A stretch of DNA of 64,000 nucleotides from Parvularcula sp964556115 (GCA_964556115.1 CAZKVC010000004.1:124001-188000); one strand, 5' to 3'. Shown: positions 43,588 to 52,627, counted from the first letter of the stretch. Notes: generated from the sequence alone by a model not told the origin. Translations and numbers: made by a program.

Positions 43588-45759
43588 CTAGAGTTCACCT
43601 CGGGTCATCCATGCGGTGTTGGACACATCCTCGAACCAGGGCGCGAAGCCGCCGGCATAGATCGCATGGTCGCGGTTGAAGGGCGAGATCTCGAAATCCA
43701 TCACGCGCGCGAAGGGGCGGCGGTTCGGATCGAGGCCGGGGACATTGATGCTCTCGATGCGGTAGTTCGTCTGCCCGCCGATCACCGTGCGGACCACGTA
43801 AAGACCGTCCTTGCCGAAGCCGGTACGCCAATGAGGGAAGCCGGGCATGGAGGCGATGTAGTTGGGGTCGTAATAGACCTCGAGGCCGATCCATTCTTCG
43901 AGGTCCCGGCCCCGTTGGCGCACGGTGGTGGCCTGACCGGCGGTCACGAAATGCGGTTTGCGGCCAAGCTGGTTCTGGATCAGCCCCGCAAGGCTCGTCT
44001 CCAGCACGGGAAGATCGTCGCCGGGGCTGAAGCGGAAGGCGCGGCCGAGTGCGGTGAAGGCCAGGGTCGGCTTTGCCCGGCTTTCGTCGCACCGGAAGGA
44101 GCCCATGCTCCACTCGCGCTGCCAGAAGACGTCGAGGGGCTCGAGATAGGGGCGGAAGGCGACGAGGTCCTGAAGATCGAGGATCATCTCCCACGACGGC
44201 CGCTCGCCATTCTTGCGCATCAGGATCGCCCGGCTGGTCGCGGCGTAGAGAGTGTCGCGGCAGGACGTGAAGCCGATCACAGTCTCGAAGGCCCGCGGCG
44301 CGAACTCGGGCGCATCGTCAAAGCGGATACCGCCCGTTGCCGCGGCGTCATAGGTGCCGCGATAGATGCCGTGAGGCGCGGGGCTGGCCCCGGCGAAAAT
44401 GTGGTCCTGCCCCGTCTCCGGATCGCGATAGGCGACCAGCGCCGAGACTTCGGACGACCCCGCCCCTGGCGCCAGGCCAAGATCCTGCTTGGTCCAGTTG
44501 CCGCTGGGCGTACGGATGAAGATGCCAGCCGGCACGTCCTCCGCTTCGCCACGTTCCACCTTCGCGCCGACGAAGAGGTAGTCGAGCGGCTCGATCGGGC
44601 GGCCTTCGCTGTCCTTCTCGAAACGGGCGGGGGCGAGGGAAGCCGCTTTGACGTAACCGCGGGGCATCTGGAGATCGAGCTGCCAGCGGTCCTCCGCCGC
44701 ATCGAGGCGGAAGACCTGACCGCGTGGGGTCACGTCCGTCTCGCGCGGGTAGGCATTGCCGGCAAAAAGACGCGCGTCATGGGTGACGATCTCGGTGATC
44801 TGGGTGCCCGTCAGGCTCATGCCCCGCTGGTCCTCTTCCGGCGCGGAAAACGCGAAGGACCAGGGGACTGGAGGCAGATCGGCCGTGCGGCCGTCCTCGG
44901 CGCGGGCGACGGGAATATTCGCTTCGCGCCTGACGAAGGTGATGAGCGCCTCGGTCGCAGGATCCCCCTCAGTGCCGAAAAAGCGGAAGATGCTCTCTGC
45001 GTTCCGCGCGACGGCTTCATAGGGAACGGCGATCGCCCCCTCCTGGCGCAGGGCCCTGAGGAAAGGCTTCGCCTGGCGGTAGGCATTTTCAAGCCCCGCC
45101 GACTGGATGACGAAGAATGCGGGCAGGCTGTCCGCTTCGCTGGTCTTGTAGGCGGGAGAGAGGTCCGGCCAGCGGCGCTCGTCGCTGCCGAAGACCCGGC
45201 GCAGGGTCCGGCCTTCTGCGGTCTCCTCGGATGTCGCCGCCATCTCCGTCGGGATGTCGAAGACCGGCCCGTCGATCAGGACGATGCCGCCGATATCGGC
45301 TGGCCTTGCGCCGTGCTTCCCGAAATAGCGCGGGTCGGTGGCGACAAGAGCCGCTAGATGCGCGCCCGCTTCGTGTCCGGCGATGTAGATCTGCCTCGGG
45401 TCGATACCGTAGCGGTCGGCGTTCCTGGCCAGCCAGACGGCGGCGGCGGCGACGTCCTCTGCCTGCTCGGCCGGGGTGACGTTGGGGTGGAGGCGGTAGT
45501 TCATCGAGGCGAGGGCAAAGCCTTCGCCAAGGAAGAACCGCACCTTGTTCGCAGCGCTCCGCTTGTCCCCGGCCTGCCAATCGCCCCCATGGACCACGAG
45601 GATCGCCGGCTTGAGGGTCGAGAGGGGCCTTGCCGCCACGTCGATGACCTGCCTCGGATGATCGCCGTAAGGCTGGTCGGTGTCGAAGATCTCGGCCGGC
45701 AGCCCCTGCGCCAGGGCAGCCGTGTTGAGGGTCAGGACCACAAGAAGGACGCGAAGCAT
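43588..45759 (-). CDS. Exported alpha/beta-hydrolase-fold pseudo-enzyme fused to a beta-propeller-like region
   Basis: The 723-residue protein has a signal peptide (MLRVLLVVLTLNTAALA), an alpha/beta-hydrolase domain of the feruloyl-esterase/lipase-like type (HGGDWQAGDK at 57-66; about residues 25-275) and a C-terminal propeller-like region (about 300-723) of repeated strands. The nucleophile elbow reads GHEAGAHLAAL, with Glu130 (codon GAA) where Ser is expected; the expected His site reads NAES with Ala254, and the expected acid region reads AGLE (about 221-224). It therefore looks catalytically dead. ATG 45759 is chosen over GTG 45768. Confidence 0.75.
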   Translation of the reverse strand: MLRVLLVVLTLNTAALAQGLPAEIFDTDQPYGDHPRQVIDVAARPLSTLKPAILVVHGGDWQAGDKRSAANKVRFFLGEGFALASMNYRLHPNVTPAEQAEDVAAAAVWLARNADRYGIDPRQIYIAGHEAGAHLAALVATDPRYFGKHGARPADIGGIVLIDGPVFDIPTEMAATSEETAEGRTLRRVFGSDERRWPDLSPAYKTSEADSLPAFFVIQSAGLENAYRQAKPFLRALRQEGAIAVPYEAVARNAESIFRFFGTEGDPATEALITFVRREANIPVARAEDGRTADLPPVPWSFAFSAPEEDQRGMSLTGTQITEIVTHDARLFAGNAYPRETDVTPRGQVFRLDAAEDRWQLDLQMPRGYVKAASLAPARFEKDSEGRPIEPLDYLFVGAKVERGEAEDVPAGIFIRTPSGNWTKQDLGLAPGAGSSEVSALVAYRDPETGQDHIFAGASPAPHGIYRGTYDAAATGGIRFDDAPEFAPRAFETVIGFTSCRDTLYAATSRAILMRKNGERPSWEMILDLQDLVAFRPYLEPLDVFWQREWSMGSFRCDESRAKPTLAFTALGRAFRFSPGDDLPVLETSLAGLIQNQLGRKPHFVTAGQATTVRQRGRDLEEWIGLEVYYDPNYIASMPGFPHWRTGFGKDGLYVVRTVIGGQTNYRIESINVPGLDPNRRPFARVMDFEISPFNRDHAIYAGGFAPWFEDVSNTAWMTRGEL

Positions 45760-45801
45760 GGCGAACACCTATCTTTCCGCTGCCTTTCTCGCGGCCAGAT
45801 G

Positions 45802-45816
45802 TTAAGCTGTTGTTGA
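45802..45816. promoter_or_regulatory. Candidate CtrA-like box
   Basis: TTAA-N7-TTGA matches the CtrA consensus TTAA-N7-TTAA at 7 of 8 fixed bases. It lies between the divergent pseudo-enzyme and ycgN genes, about 24 bases ahead of ycgN. The match is short and could be chance. Confidence 0.3.
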
Positions 45817-45839
45817 GGATAGGGAGAGCTCCCTCACCG

Positions 45840-46286
45840 ATGAGCGACGAGCGGCCTTTCTGGGAACGAAAAAGCCTCGCCGAGATGACCCGCGCGGAGT
45901 GGGAAAGTCTCTGTGATGGCTGCGGCCGGTGCTGCCTGATCGTCCTCTCGGACGATGACGAGCCCGACTTCATGCAGGAAACGTCGCTGCACTGCCGTCT
46001 CTACGATCCGGAGAACCGGCGCTGCTCCTGCTACGAGAAACGCACGCGCCTCGTTCCGGAATGCGTCGAGCTGACCCCCGCCAATGTCGCCGATCTCACC
46101 TTCATGCCCAAGAGCTGCGCCTATCGCCGCCTGTCGGAAGGCAAGGGGCTCGCTTCCTGGCATCCTTTGATCAGCGGACGGCCGGAAAGCGTGGTTGAGG
46201 TCGGCGTTGCCGTGCCCGTCGACCTGACCGACGAGCGTCTGGTGAAGGAAGAAGACCTCTGGCGCTACTGCACCGGGAAGCGCTGA
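45840..46286 (+). CDS. YcgN-type cysteine cluster protein (UPF0260)
   Basis: The 148-residue protein has the cysteine cluster CDGCGRCC (Cys25, 28, 31, 32) with further Cys in LHCRLYDPENRRCSCY and ECVEL, a pattern of the YkgJ/YcgN family that may hold zinc or an Fe-S cluster. The function is unknown. ATG 45840 lies downstream of GGGAGAG. It ends 57 bases before the GTA cluster. Confidence 0.88.
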   Translation: MSDERPFWERKSLAEMTRAEWESLCDGCGRCCLIVLSDDDEPDFMQETSLHCRLYDPENRRCSCYEKRTRLVPECVELTPANVADLTFMPKSCAYRRLSEGKGLASWHPLISGRPESVVEVGVAVPVDLTDERLVKEEDLWRYCTGKR

Positions 46287-46343
46287 CGCTACTTTTCTAA
46301 GCCGACTTATCCCCGCCCTGCCGCGCCGGGATAAAACCTCTTC

Positions 46344-46745
46344 ATGCGGCAGACTTCATCACAGGACATGCGCCGGGACCTGACAGGCGGGCTTCGAGCC
46401 CTCGTCTGTCAGCAGGCGGCGTTTCTCGCGGGGATCGACTGGCACGACCCCGAGCAGGTGAGCCTTGCCGAGAAGCGCGGCCGGATCATCCAGGTCCATC
46501 GCGGCAACGTCGAGAAAACGCTCGGTATGCATGACAACAACATCAAACCCACCACCAACCCCGACGACCCCTTCGACGGAGATACCGACGCTCTTAGGCG
46601 AGAACTGGAGCGCAGACTCCTTCGCCATGCGGAGGCCCTCGGCCGTGACGAGCTTGCTCGACGCGTTAGAGCCCGGGGACTTGATCCGGATGCTGTGGGA
46701 TTGGTCATTTCTCGCCAGAGCCGACCAGAAGGCACCGAAGGGTGA
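46344..46745 (+). CDS. GTA ORFg1, small terminase-like protein
   Basis: The 133-residue protein is the first gene of the cluster and fits RcGTA ORFg1: a helical N-terminal half (QAAFLAGIDWHDPEQVSLAEKRGRIIQVHRGNVEKTL), then a flexible linker (NNIKPTTNPDDPF) and a helical tail (LRRELERRLLRHAEALG). ORFg1 acts as the small terminase. The gene overlaps the large terminase gene by about 119 bases in another frame. Confidence 0.72.
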   Translation: MRQTSSQDMRRDLTGGLRALVCQQAAFLAGIDWHDPEQVSLAEKRGRIIQVHRGNVEKTLGMHDNNIKPTTNPDDPFDGDTDALRRELERRLLRHAEALGRDELARRVRARGLDPDAVGLVISRQSRPEGTEG

Positions 46746-47895
46746 CTGGACGACCTGGCTCCTCCTCGGCGGACGCGGGGCGGGCAAGACCCGCAGCGGC
46801 GCGGAGTGGATCCATGAGCGGGTCCGCGCCGGCGCCGAACGCATCGCGCTTGTCGGCGAGACCTTCGCCGACGGGCGGGAGGTGATGGTGGCCGGTCCCT
46901 CAGGTCTACTTCATACGGGTTTTCCCTCCGAGCGTCCGCGCTTCGAGCCGAGCCGCCGCCGGGTCATCTGGCACAACGGCGCCGAGGCGCACCTCTTCTC
47001 CGCCGAAGACCCCGAAGGCCTGCGCGGCTATCAGTTCGATACAGCGTGGTCTGATGAGTTGGCGAAGTGGCCATCCGGCAAGGACTGCTGGTCGAACCTG
47101 CAGCTCGGCCTGCGGCTCGGGGACGATCCCCGGCAGGTCGTCACGACGACGCCCCGGCCAACCAGGCTGCTGCGCGAGATCATGGGGCGTGAGAACACGG
47201 TCCTCACCCGAAGCTCGAGCTACGACAACCGCCCGAACCTCGCGGACGCCTTCTTCGCCGAGATCACCGCGGTCTACGAAGGTACCGCGCTTGGCCGGCA
47301 GGAGCTGGATGGCGAGCTGATCGAGGACAGGAGCGGCGCCCTCTGGACCCGCGCCATGGTCGAAGAGGCGCGGGGACCGCGTCCGTCCGTCTTGAGACGG
47401 ATCGTTATTGCTGTCGATCCTCCGGTCACCAGTCACGAGGGCTCCGACGCCTGCGGTATCATCGTCGCAGGGCTGGACGAGAGCGATCCGCCTAGGGCCT
47501 ACGTTCTGGCCGACGAAACGGTGCAGGGCTTCAGCCCCGCAAAATGGGCGGCGCGGGCAGCCGAGCTCTACCACGCTTATGAGGCCGACCGCATCGTCGC
47601 GGAAGTCAATCAGGGCGGCGATCTCGTCACCGAGGTGATGCGCACCGCAGATCCTTCCGTCCCGGTCAAACCCGTCCGCGCGAGCCGCGGGAAGATCGCG
47701 AGGGCCGAGCCCGTAGCCGCGCTCTACGAGCAGGGGCGGGTGCGCCATAGCCGGCCCTTCCCGGAGCTCGAAGACCAGATGACCGCCTTCACCGGCGAAG
47801 GCGGCGACAGCCCCGACCGCCTCGATGCGCTCGTCTGGGCACTGAGCGACCTTCTTCTCGGCGTGCGGCCGAAGCCCACTATCCGAACCTTTTGA
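46627..47895 (+). CDS. GTA ORFg2, large terminase
   Basis: The 422-residue protein has Walker A GGRGAGKTRSG near residues 47-57, a Walker B-like TAWSDEL, and a C-terminal nuclease domain with acidic positions IAVDPP, VAEVN and DRLDAL. It packages DNA fragments into GTA heads by a headful-like process. The start at ATG 46627 lies inside ORFg1; GTG 46645 is the alternative. Confidence 0.92.
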   Translation: MRRPSAVTSLLDALEPGDLIRMLWDWSFLARADQKAPKGDWTTWLLLGGRGAGKTRSGAEWIHERVRAGAERIALVGETFADGREVMVAGPSGLLHTGFPSERPRFEPSRRRVIWHNGAEAHLFSAEDPEGLRGYQFDTAWSDELAKWPSGKDCWSNLQLGLRLGDDPRQVVTTTPRPTRLLREIMGRENTVLTRSSSYDNRPNLADAFFAEITAVYEGTALGRQELDGELIEDRSGALWTRAMVEEARGPRPSVLRRIVIAVDPPVTSHEGSDACGIIVAGLDESDPPRAYVLADETVQGFSPAKWAARAAELYHAYEADRIVAEVNQGGDLVTEVMRTADPSVPVKPVRASRGKIARAEPVAALYEQGRVRHSRPFPELEDQMTAFTGEGGDSPDRLDALVWALSDLLLGVRPKPTIRTF

Positions 47896-47904
47896 GAGGA
47901 ACTC

Positions 47905-49035
47905 ATGCTGAAAAGACTGACGAGGGCCACCCGGCCCCAGGAGAAGCGTTCGGCGAGCCTCGCCGAGCTGATCGCGCGCTACGGCGCAGGCGAGCCGGGT
48001 GAGGCGGCCACGCCGCCGAACTATACGGGCAATGTCATCGCCTTTCGCGCGGTGAGGATGGTGGCGGAAGCCGCCGCATCCGTACCCCTGAGCGTGCATG
48101 AGGGGAGCGAAGTGCTCGAGGACGGTAACCTCGTACGCCTTCTCGCCTCGCCCAATCCCGACCAGTCGGGTGCGGAGCTTCTCGAGGAAGTCTATGGCTA
48201 CCTCCAGACCCACGGCAATGCCTATCTCGAGAAGCTCGACAATGAAGAGGAGACACGTGCGCTCTTTCTTCTTCATCCGGATGACATCACAACCACGGAG
48301 CAAGGCTACCGGCACCGCAGCGGTCGGGGCGAACGGCTGATCGCCCCCGATCTGACCGGGCGCATGCCGCTTTTGCATCTCGCCATGTGGCAGCCCGGCA
48401 AGACCCGCCAGGGCTATGCTCCGCTTCAGGCGGCGCGCAGCGCGATCCAGCTCCACAATGCGGCGAATGGCTGGAACCGGCAGCTCCTCCAGAACGCGGC
48501 CCGGCCGTCGGGCGCACTGATCCACCGGGGCGGCGAGGGCGGTCACCATCTGACCCCGGAGCAGTTTGACAGGCTGAAGGTCGAGCTCGAAGAGGGCTTC
48601 ACCGGAATGAGGGGGGCGGGGCGTCCGCTCCTTCTCGATGGCGGTCTCGACTGGCGGCCGATGGGCATGACCCCGGCGGAGATGGACTTTCAGAACCTGA
48701 AAGACAGCGCCGCTCGCGAGATCGCGCTCGCGTTCGGCGTCCCGCCCATGCTGCTCGGCATTCCCGGCGACAATACCTATGCGAACTATCGCGAGGCCAA
48801 TCTCGCCTTCTGGCGTCAGACCGTCCTGCCGCTCGTCCGCAAGGTGTCGGGCGCGATGGCGGGTTGGATGGATGATGGCCGCCGCGTCAGGATCGAGCCC
48901 GAGCTCGACCGCATCCCGGCCCTCGCGACGGAGCGTCAACAGCACCTCACCCTCGTTGCCGAAAGCGACGTTCTGACCACTGCCGAAAAGCGCCGCGCCC
49001 TTGGCTATCCAGCCGAGCCGGAGAGCTGCTCGTGA
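47905..49035 (+). CDS. GTA ORFg3, portal protein
   Basis: The 376-residue HK97-family portal protein has the blocks NVIAFRAVRMVAEAAASVPL, NPDQSGAELLEEVYGYLQTHGNAYLE and IALAFGVPPMLLGIPGD. It forms the ring at the head vertex through which DNA passes. AGAGGA lies about 8 bases upstream of the ATG. Its TGA overlaps the next GTG. Confidence 0.95.
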   Translation: MLKRLTRATRPQEKRSASLAELIARYGAGEPGEAATPPNYTGNVIAFRAVRMVAEAAASVPLSVHEGSEVLEDGNLVRLLASPNPDQSGAELLEEVYGYLQTHGNAYLEKLDNEEETRALFLLHPDDITTTEQGYRHRSGRGERLIAPDLTGRMPLLHLAMWQPGKTRQGYAPLQAARSAIQLHNAANGWNRQLLQNAARPSGALIHRGGEGGHHLTPEQFDRLKVELEEGFTGMRGAGRPLLLDGGLDWRPMGMTPAEMDFQNLKDSAAREIALAFGVPPMLLGIPGDNTYANYREANLAFWRQTVLPLVRKVSGAMAGWMDDGRRVRIEPELDRIPALATERQQHLTLVAESDVLTTAEKRRALGYPAEPESCS

Positions 49036-49277
49036 GCGATCCGGCAAGGATCGCAGCGGACCTGTCAGCGGTGCTCCTGGTTCAGACGATCACAGGGCTT
49101 CTCTGGGCAGGCGCAGCGGCCGCGCGCCTCAACCACCTCGAAGCCCAGCTCGGCGGGGTTTCGGCGCTCGAGGTGCGTGCGGCGCGCCTCGAGGAGCAGA
49201 CCCTTCACCTGCGCGCTGCGCTCGGCCGGATCGAGGCCAAGCTCGACCGGGCCCTGACCGACGAGGCGCCGCGATGA
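49032..49277 (+). CDS. GTA ORFg3.5-like small membrane/coiled-coil protein
   Basis: The 81-residue protein has one hydrophobic segment (SAVLLVQTITGLLWAGAAAA) and a C-terminal coiled coil (LEVRAARLEEQTLHLRAALG). It lies between portal and protease, the place of ORFg3.5 in RcGTA. The role is unknown. It starts with GTG and overlaps both neighbours by 4 bases. Confidence 0.78.
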   Translation: MSDPARIAADLSAVLLVQTITGLLWAGAAAARLNHLEAQLGGVSALEVRAARLEEQTLHLRAALGRIEAKLDRALTDEAPR

Positions 49278-49732
49278 GCGGGGTCATGCGCGCAGAGATC
49301 GAAGGCTACGCCGCACTTTTCGGCGAGCCAGACCTTTCGGGCGACGTGATCGGCAAAGGCGCTTTTTCGCAGCAACTTATCCCCGCCCACAGGCCGCCGG
49401 TTAGGATGCTCTATCAGCATAAGGCGGAGTGTCCGATCGGTGTCTGGAACGAAATCAGGGAAGACCATCGCGGGCTCCTCGTGCGCGGCGCGATCTTTCT
49501 CGACAGCGCCCGGGGGAGCGAGGTCCACGGCCTGCTTCACGGCGGCGCCATCGATGGGCTGTCGATCGGCTTCAAACCGAAGCGCAGCTTCCGGCGTAAA
49601 GGCGGCCGCCTCATCACCGAAGCTGAGCTCTGGGAGGTCAGTATCGTGACCTTTCCCATGGCCCCCGCCGCCCGGGTTACCCGCGTCGGCGGACCGGGCG
49701 AACACCTGCCCCGCAACCTCTTGTCAGCGTGA
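49274..49732 (+). CDS. GTA ORFg4, prohead protease
   Basis: The 152-residue HK97-type prohead protease opens EGYAALFGEPDLSGDVIGKGAF and has the catalytic His in LYQH and a Ser in LSIGFKPK (GLSIGF). It cleaves the capsid precursor during head maturation. ATG 49274 overlaps the ORFg3.5 stop. Confidence 0.92.
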   Translation: MSGVMRAEIEGYAALFGEPDLSGDVIGKGAFSQQLIPAHRPPVRMLYQHKAECPIGVWNEIREDHRGLLVRGAIFLDSARGSEVHGLLHGGAIDGLSIGFKPKRSFRRKGGRLITEAELWEVSIVTFPMAPAARVTRVGGPGEHLPRNLLSA

Positions 49733-49742
49733 AGGAAAAAGC

Positions 49743-50918
49743 ATGACACTTCAAACCAAAGCCATGTCGATCGAGGCCAAGGCGGCCGCCGATCTTCTGC
49801 ATACATTCGAGAGCTTCAAGGCGGAAAACGACAGCCGCCTCGATGCCCTCGAGAAGCGGGGACAGAGCGATCCGCTGCAGGACGAAAAGCTGCGCCGCAT
49901 CGAAGCCAGTCTCAACGAACAGAAGAGCGCGCTCGACCGGCTGACCATCAACACCCTTCGCGGCCGCGACCATGGCGGCGCGGCGCCCGAAGAGAAACAG
50001 GCGTTCGAGCAATATATGCGCGCCGGGATCCTCAGCGCACCGTCCGAGAAAAGCCTTTCGGGCTCCACCGATGCCGATGGCGGCTATACCGTGCCCACCC
50101 AGATCGAAGCGGCAATCGACCGCGCGCTCGGCGATGTCTCGCCCTTCCGCCAGTTCGCGACGGTGCGGCAGATCACTGGCTCGACCTACAGGCTGGCGGT
50201 GAACGAGGCGGCCTATGCCTCGGGCTGGGTCGGCGAGACCGAAGCGCGGCCCGAAACAGCCACGCCGCAGATCTCCGCTATCTCTTTCAAGACGGGCGAG
50301 ATCTACGCCATGCCGGCCGCGACGCCGCAGCTTCTGGAAGATTCAGCGGTGGACATCGAGGCGTGGATCGCCTCGGAGGTACGCGGCACCCTCGCGGATG
50401 CCGAAACCCAGGCCTTCGTCAATGGTGACGGCGTCAACAAGCCCCTTGGGTTCCTCAGCGCACCGCAATCGGCTGATGCCTCGCGCGGCGCGATGGAGAT
50501 CGGGACCCTGGGCGGGCAGCTCGACGGCGATGCCCTGATCGGCCTCACCTATGCGCTCGATACGCGGTACCGCGACAAGGGCCGGTTCGTCGTCAACCGC
50601 CGTACGGCCGAGGCGATCCGCAAGCTGAAAGACGCGGACGGCAACTATCTCTGGGCGCCGGGCCTTCAGGCCGGTCAGCCGGCGACCCTTCTCGGCTACC
50701 CGGTGAGTGAGATCGAAGCCATGCCCGATGCGGGCGCGGGCAACCCGGCGGTGGCCTTCGGTGACTTCGGCGCGGGCTATCTCATCGTCGACCGCAAGGG
50801 CGTTCAGGTCCTTCGCGACCCCTTCAGCGCCAAGCCTTACGTGCTCTTCTACACCACCAAGCGCGTCGGCGGCGGGGTCCAGGACCACGCGGCGATCAAG
50901 CTCCTGACGGTGGGCTGA
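49743..50918 (+). CDS. GTA ORFg5, major capsid protein
   Basis: The 391-residue HK97-fold capsid protein has an N-terminal helical scaffold segment (about residues 1-95), removed by the protease, then the HK97 core (GGYTVPTQIEAAIDRAL, SDIEAWIASEVR-like SAVDIEAWIASEVR, FVNGDGVNKPLGFL, NRRTAEAIRKLKDADGNYLW). AAGGA lies upstream of the ATG. Confidence 0.95.
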   Translation: MTLQTKAMSIEAKAAADLLHTFESFKAENDSRLDALEKRGQSDPLQDEKLRRIEASLNEQKSALDRLTINTLRGRDHGGAAPEEKQAFEQYMRAGILSAPSEKSLSGSTDADGGYTVPTQIEAAIDRALGDVSPFRQFATVRQITGSTYRLAVNEAAYASGWVGETEARPETATPQISAISFKTGEIYAMPAATPQLLEDSAVDIEAWIASEVRGTLADAETQAFVNGDGVNKPLGFLSAPQSADASRGAMEIGTLGGQLDGDALIGLTYALDTRYRDKGRFVVNRRTAEAIRKLKDADGNYLWAPGLQAGQPATLLGYPVSEIEAMPDAGAGNPAVAFGDFGAGYLIVDRKGVQVLRDPFSAKPYVLFYTTKRVGGGVQDHAAIKLLTVG

Positions 50919-50926
50919 GCCGCGCC

Positions 50927-51484
50927 ATGAGCATGTTCGAGCGCATCACCCCGCCCGCAGCCGAGCCGTTCACCCTGAGCGACCTCAAGGCAGCCCTGCG
51001 GATCACCCACGCGGAGGAAGACGAGCTGGTGATGCGTCTCGGCATCGCAGCGCGGGCCCTGGTCGAGCGGCGGCTGGGCCATGCCATCGCCGCGCAAGGC
51101 TGGAGGCTGACCCATCGCGGTCCGTTGAGCGGGGCCCTCACCCTCCGCCCCGGTCCGGTCAGGACGATCAGCGCGGTCGCGCTGCGCTACGGGGAGGGGG
51201 CGTTCGAGGACGCCCCCTCCTTCCGCCTCCTGAGGGGCCATCCCGACCGCGTCCTGATCGAGGCCGCACCCTCGAAGAACGGCGTCGCGCTCGAAGAGGC
51301 CGAAGTGACCTTCGAGGCGGGACGTCAGGACCCGGACAGTACGCCCGAAGAGCTGGTCCAGGCGATCACGCTTCTCGCGGCGCATTACTACGAGAACCGC
51401 GAAGCCGTGGCGGAGGGCCGCTACGTGGCCCTGCCGTCATCGGTGGAGACCCTTCTTGCGGGGCTGCGCGAGGTGCGGCTGTGA
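50927..51484 (+). CDS. GTA ORFg6, head-tail connector
   Basis: The 185-residue protein belongs to the phiE125 gp8-type adaptor family: LSDLKAALRITHAEEDELVMRLG start and LVQAITLLAAHYYENREAV end. It joins portal and tail. Its stop overlaps the next GTG. Confidence 0.88.
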   Translation: MSMFERITPPAAEPFTLSDLKAALRITHAEEDELVMRLGIAARALVERRLGHAIAAQGWRLTHRGPLSGALTLRPGPVRTISAVALRYGEGAFEDAPSFRLLRGHPDRVLIEAAPSKNGVALEEAEVTFEAGRQDPDSTPEELVQAITLLAAHYYENREAVAEGRYVALPSSVETLLAGLREVRL

Positions 51485-51798
51485 GCGGCGCGCTGCGCGA
51501 GCCCCTGACCCTCCTACGGCCCGAAAGACAGGCAGATGGGGGCGGCGGCTGGTCGGTGACCTGGCAGGAAGCGGGCACGGTCTTCGCCGCCCGCGAAGCG
51601 CAACCCGCCGCGAATGCAGAGCTTTTCGGGCAGGCCATGAAGCGTCGGCGACAGGTCTTCACCCTGCGCGGCGGGGGGGACATCGTCTTCGAAATGCGCC
51701 TGCGCCACCGGGGCCGCGACTACCGCATCAACGACATTCAGGAGGCGGACGGCAAGGACCGTTTCCTCCGCATCTTCGCCGAGGAGGTTCCACAATGA
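51481..51798 (+). CDS. GTA ORFg7, head closure protein
   Basis: The 105-residue protein is of the SPP1 gp16-type adaptor class, starting at GTG with LREPLTLLRPERQADGGGGW and ending RGRDYRINDIQEADGKDRFLRI. It closes the head after packaging. It overlaps both neighbours by 4 bases. Confidence 0.86.
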   Translation: MSGALREPLTLLRPERQADGGGGWSVTWQEAGTVFAAREAQPAANAELFGQAMKRRRQVFTLRGGGDIVFEMRLRHRGRDYRINDIQEADGKDRFLRIFAEEVPQ

Positions 51799-52220
51799 TT
51801 TCCGCTGCCGCTTGGGAGCTGCAGATGGCGCTCTACGATCATCTCTCCCGCGACACCGAGCTGGCGACATGGATCGGTAATCCGCCGCGCATCCATGACG
51901 CCCTGCCGGAAGACCCGGTCTTTCCTCTCATCCGCATCGGAAGCGCGCGGCAGGCCCCTTACCGGGACATTCCGGGGGCAGAGGAGCATTCCGTCCGTAT
52001 CGGCATCGCCTCGCGCTGGGGCGGGCGCAAGGAATGCAAGAAGGTCGCAGACGTCGTCCGGCGTTCGCTACAGGACGTGAGGCTCGCCCTGCCCAGCCAT
52101 TCGGTGAGCCGGGCCCGTGTCCTGTTCGAGGACCATCTGCGCGACCCCGACCTCGAAACCATGCAGGCGACGCTGCTCTTCCGTTTCGTCAGCCGGGCGA
52201 ATACGGCGGAGGCGGCATGA
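51795..52220 (+). CDS. GTA ORFg8, tail terminator (DUF3168)
   Basis: The 141-residue protein has the DUF3168 pattern LQMALYDHLSRDTELATWIG ... PFVFPLIRIGS-like PVFPLIRIGSA ... RWGGRKECKKVADVVRRSLQD. It caps the tail where it meets the head. ATG 51795 is used; the longer frame from 51456 is a shadow of ORFg7. Confidence 0.87.
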   Translation: MISAAAWELQMALYDHLSRDTELATWIGNPPRIHDALPEDPVFPLIRIGSARQAPYRDIPGAEEHSVRIGIASRWGGRKECKKVADVVRRSLQDVRLALPSHSVSRARVLFEDHLRDPDLETMQATLLFRFVSRANTAEAA

Positions 52221-52627
52221 GCTTCATTCGCAGCGAAGATGCACAGCTGATGGTGGGGGAGGCGAGCCCACTCGCCCTCGGCACCCTAACGGCGCGTGAG
52301 CTGATCCTGACACGGACGGTCGATGAGCGGACGTCGGCTGGCGGTGACGGCTGGCGCGAAGCGGCGGCGCTGACAGCGCCGGTGCGGGCCGATCTCAAGG
52401 CCGAGGGCCTTCTCGTCTCGGACGCGGCAAGCCGCATGGTCCGCGCAGCGATGATCTCCGGGCAGGCCGCGCGCTTCGCCCTCTCCGTTGACGGGGAAGG
52501 CACCTGGGAAGGCGCGTTTCTCGTCCGCCAATGGTCGCTCGAAGCGGCGAATGGCGGCGAAGTGATTTTCCGCCTGCGCCTTACTTCCACCGGCCCCGTG
52601 AACTTCGAAGAGGAGACTCCAGCATGA
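52217..52627 (+). CDS. GTA ORFg9, major tail protein
   Basis: The 136-residue beta-rich protein has MSFIRSEDAQLMVGE, then GEGTWEGAFLVRQWSLEAANGG and RLTSTGPVNF, as in RcGTA-type tail tube proteins. It forms the stacked rings of the tail tube. ATG 52217 overlaps the ORFg8 stop. Confidence 0.86.
   Translation: MSFIRSEDAQLMVGEASPLALGTLTARELILTRTVDERTSAGGDGWREAAALTAPVRADLKAEGLLVSDAASRMVRAAMISGQAARFALSVDGEGTWEGAFLVRQWSLEAANGGEVIFRLRLTSTGPVNFEEETPA

Noticed and set aside
41503..45357. A 1284-codon open frame antisense to PBP1A and the hydrolase-fold gene
   Set aside because: It is a GC-driven shadow frame: it mirrors the codon pattern of the real genes on the minus strand, has no domain-like sequence and no ribosome site that suits a protein of that size.
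46306..49387. The 14-base string ACTTATCCCCGCCC occurs both before ORFg1 and inside ORFg4
   Set aside because: In 64 kb of biased sequence several exact 14-base repeats are expected by chance, and the second copy lies inside a coding frame.
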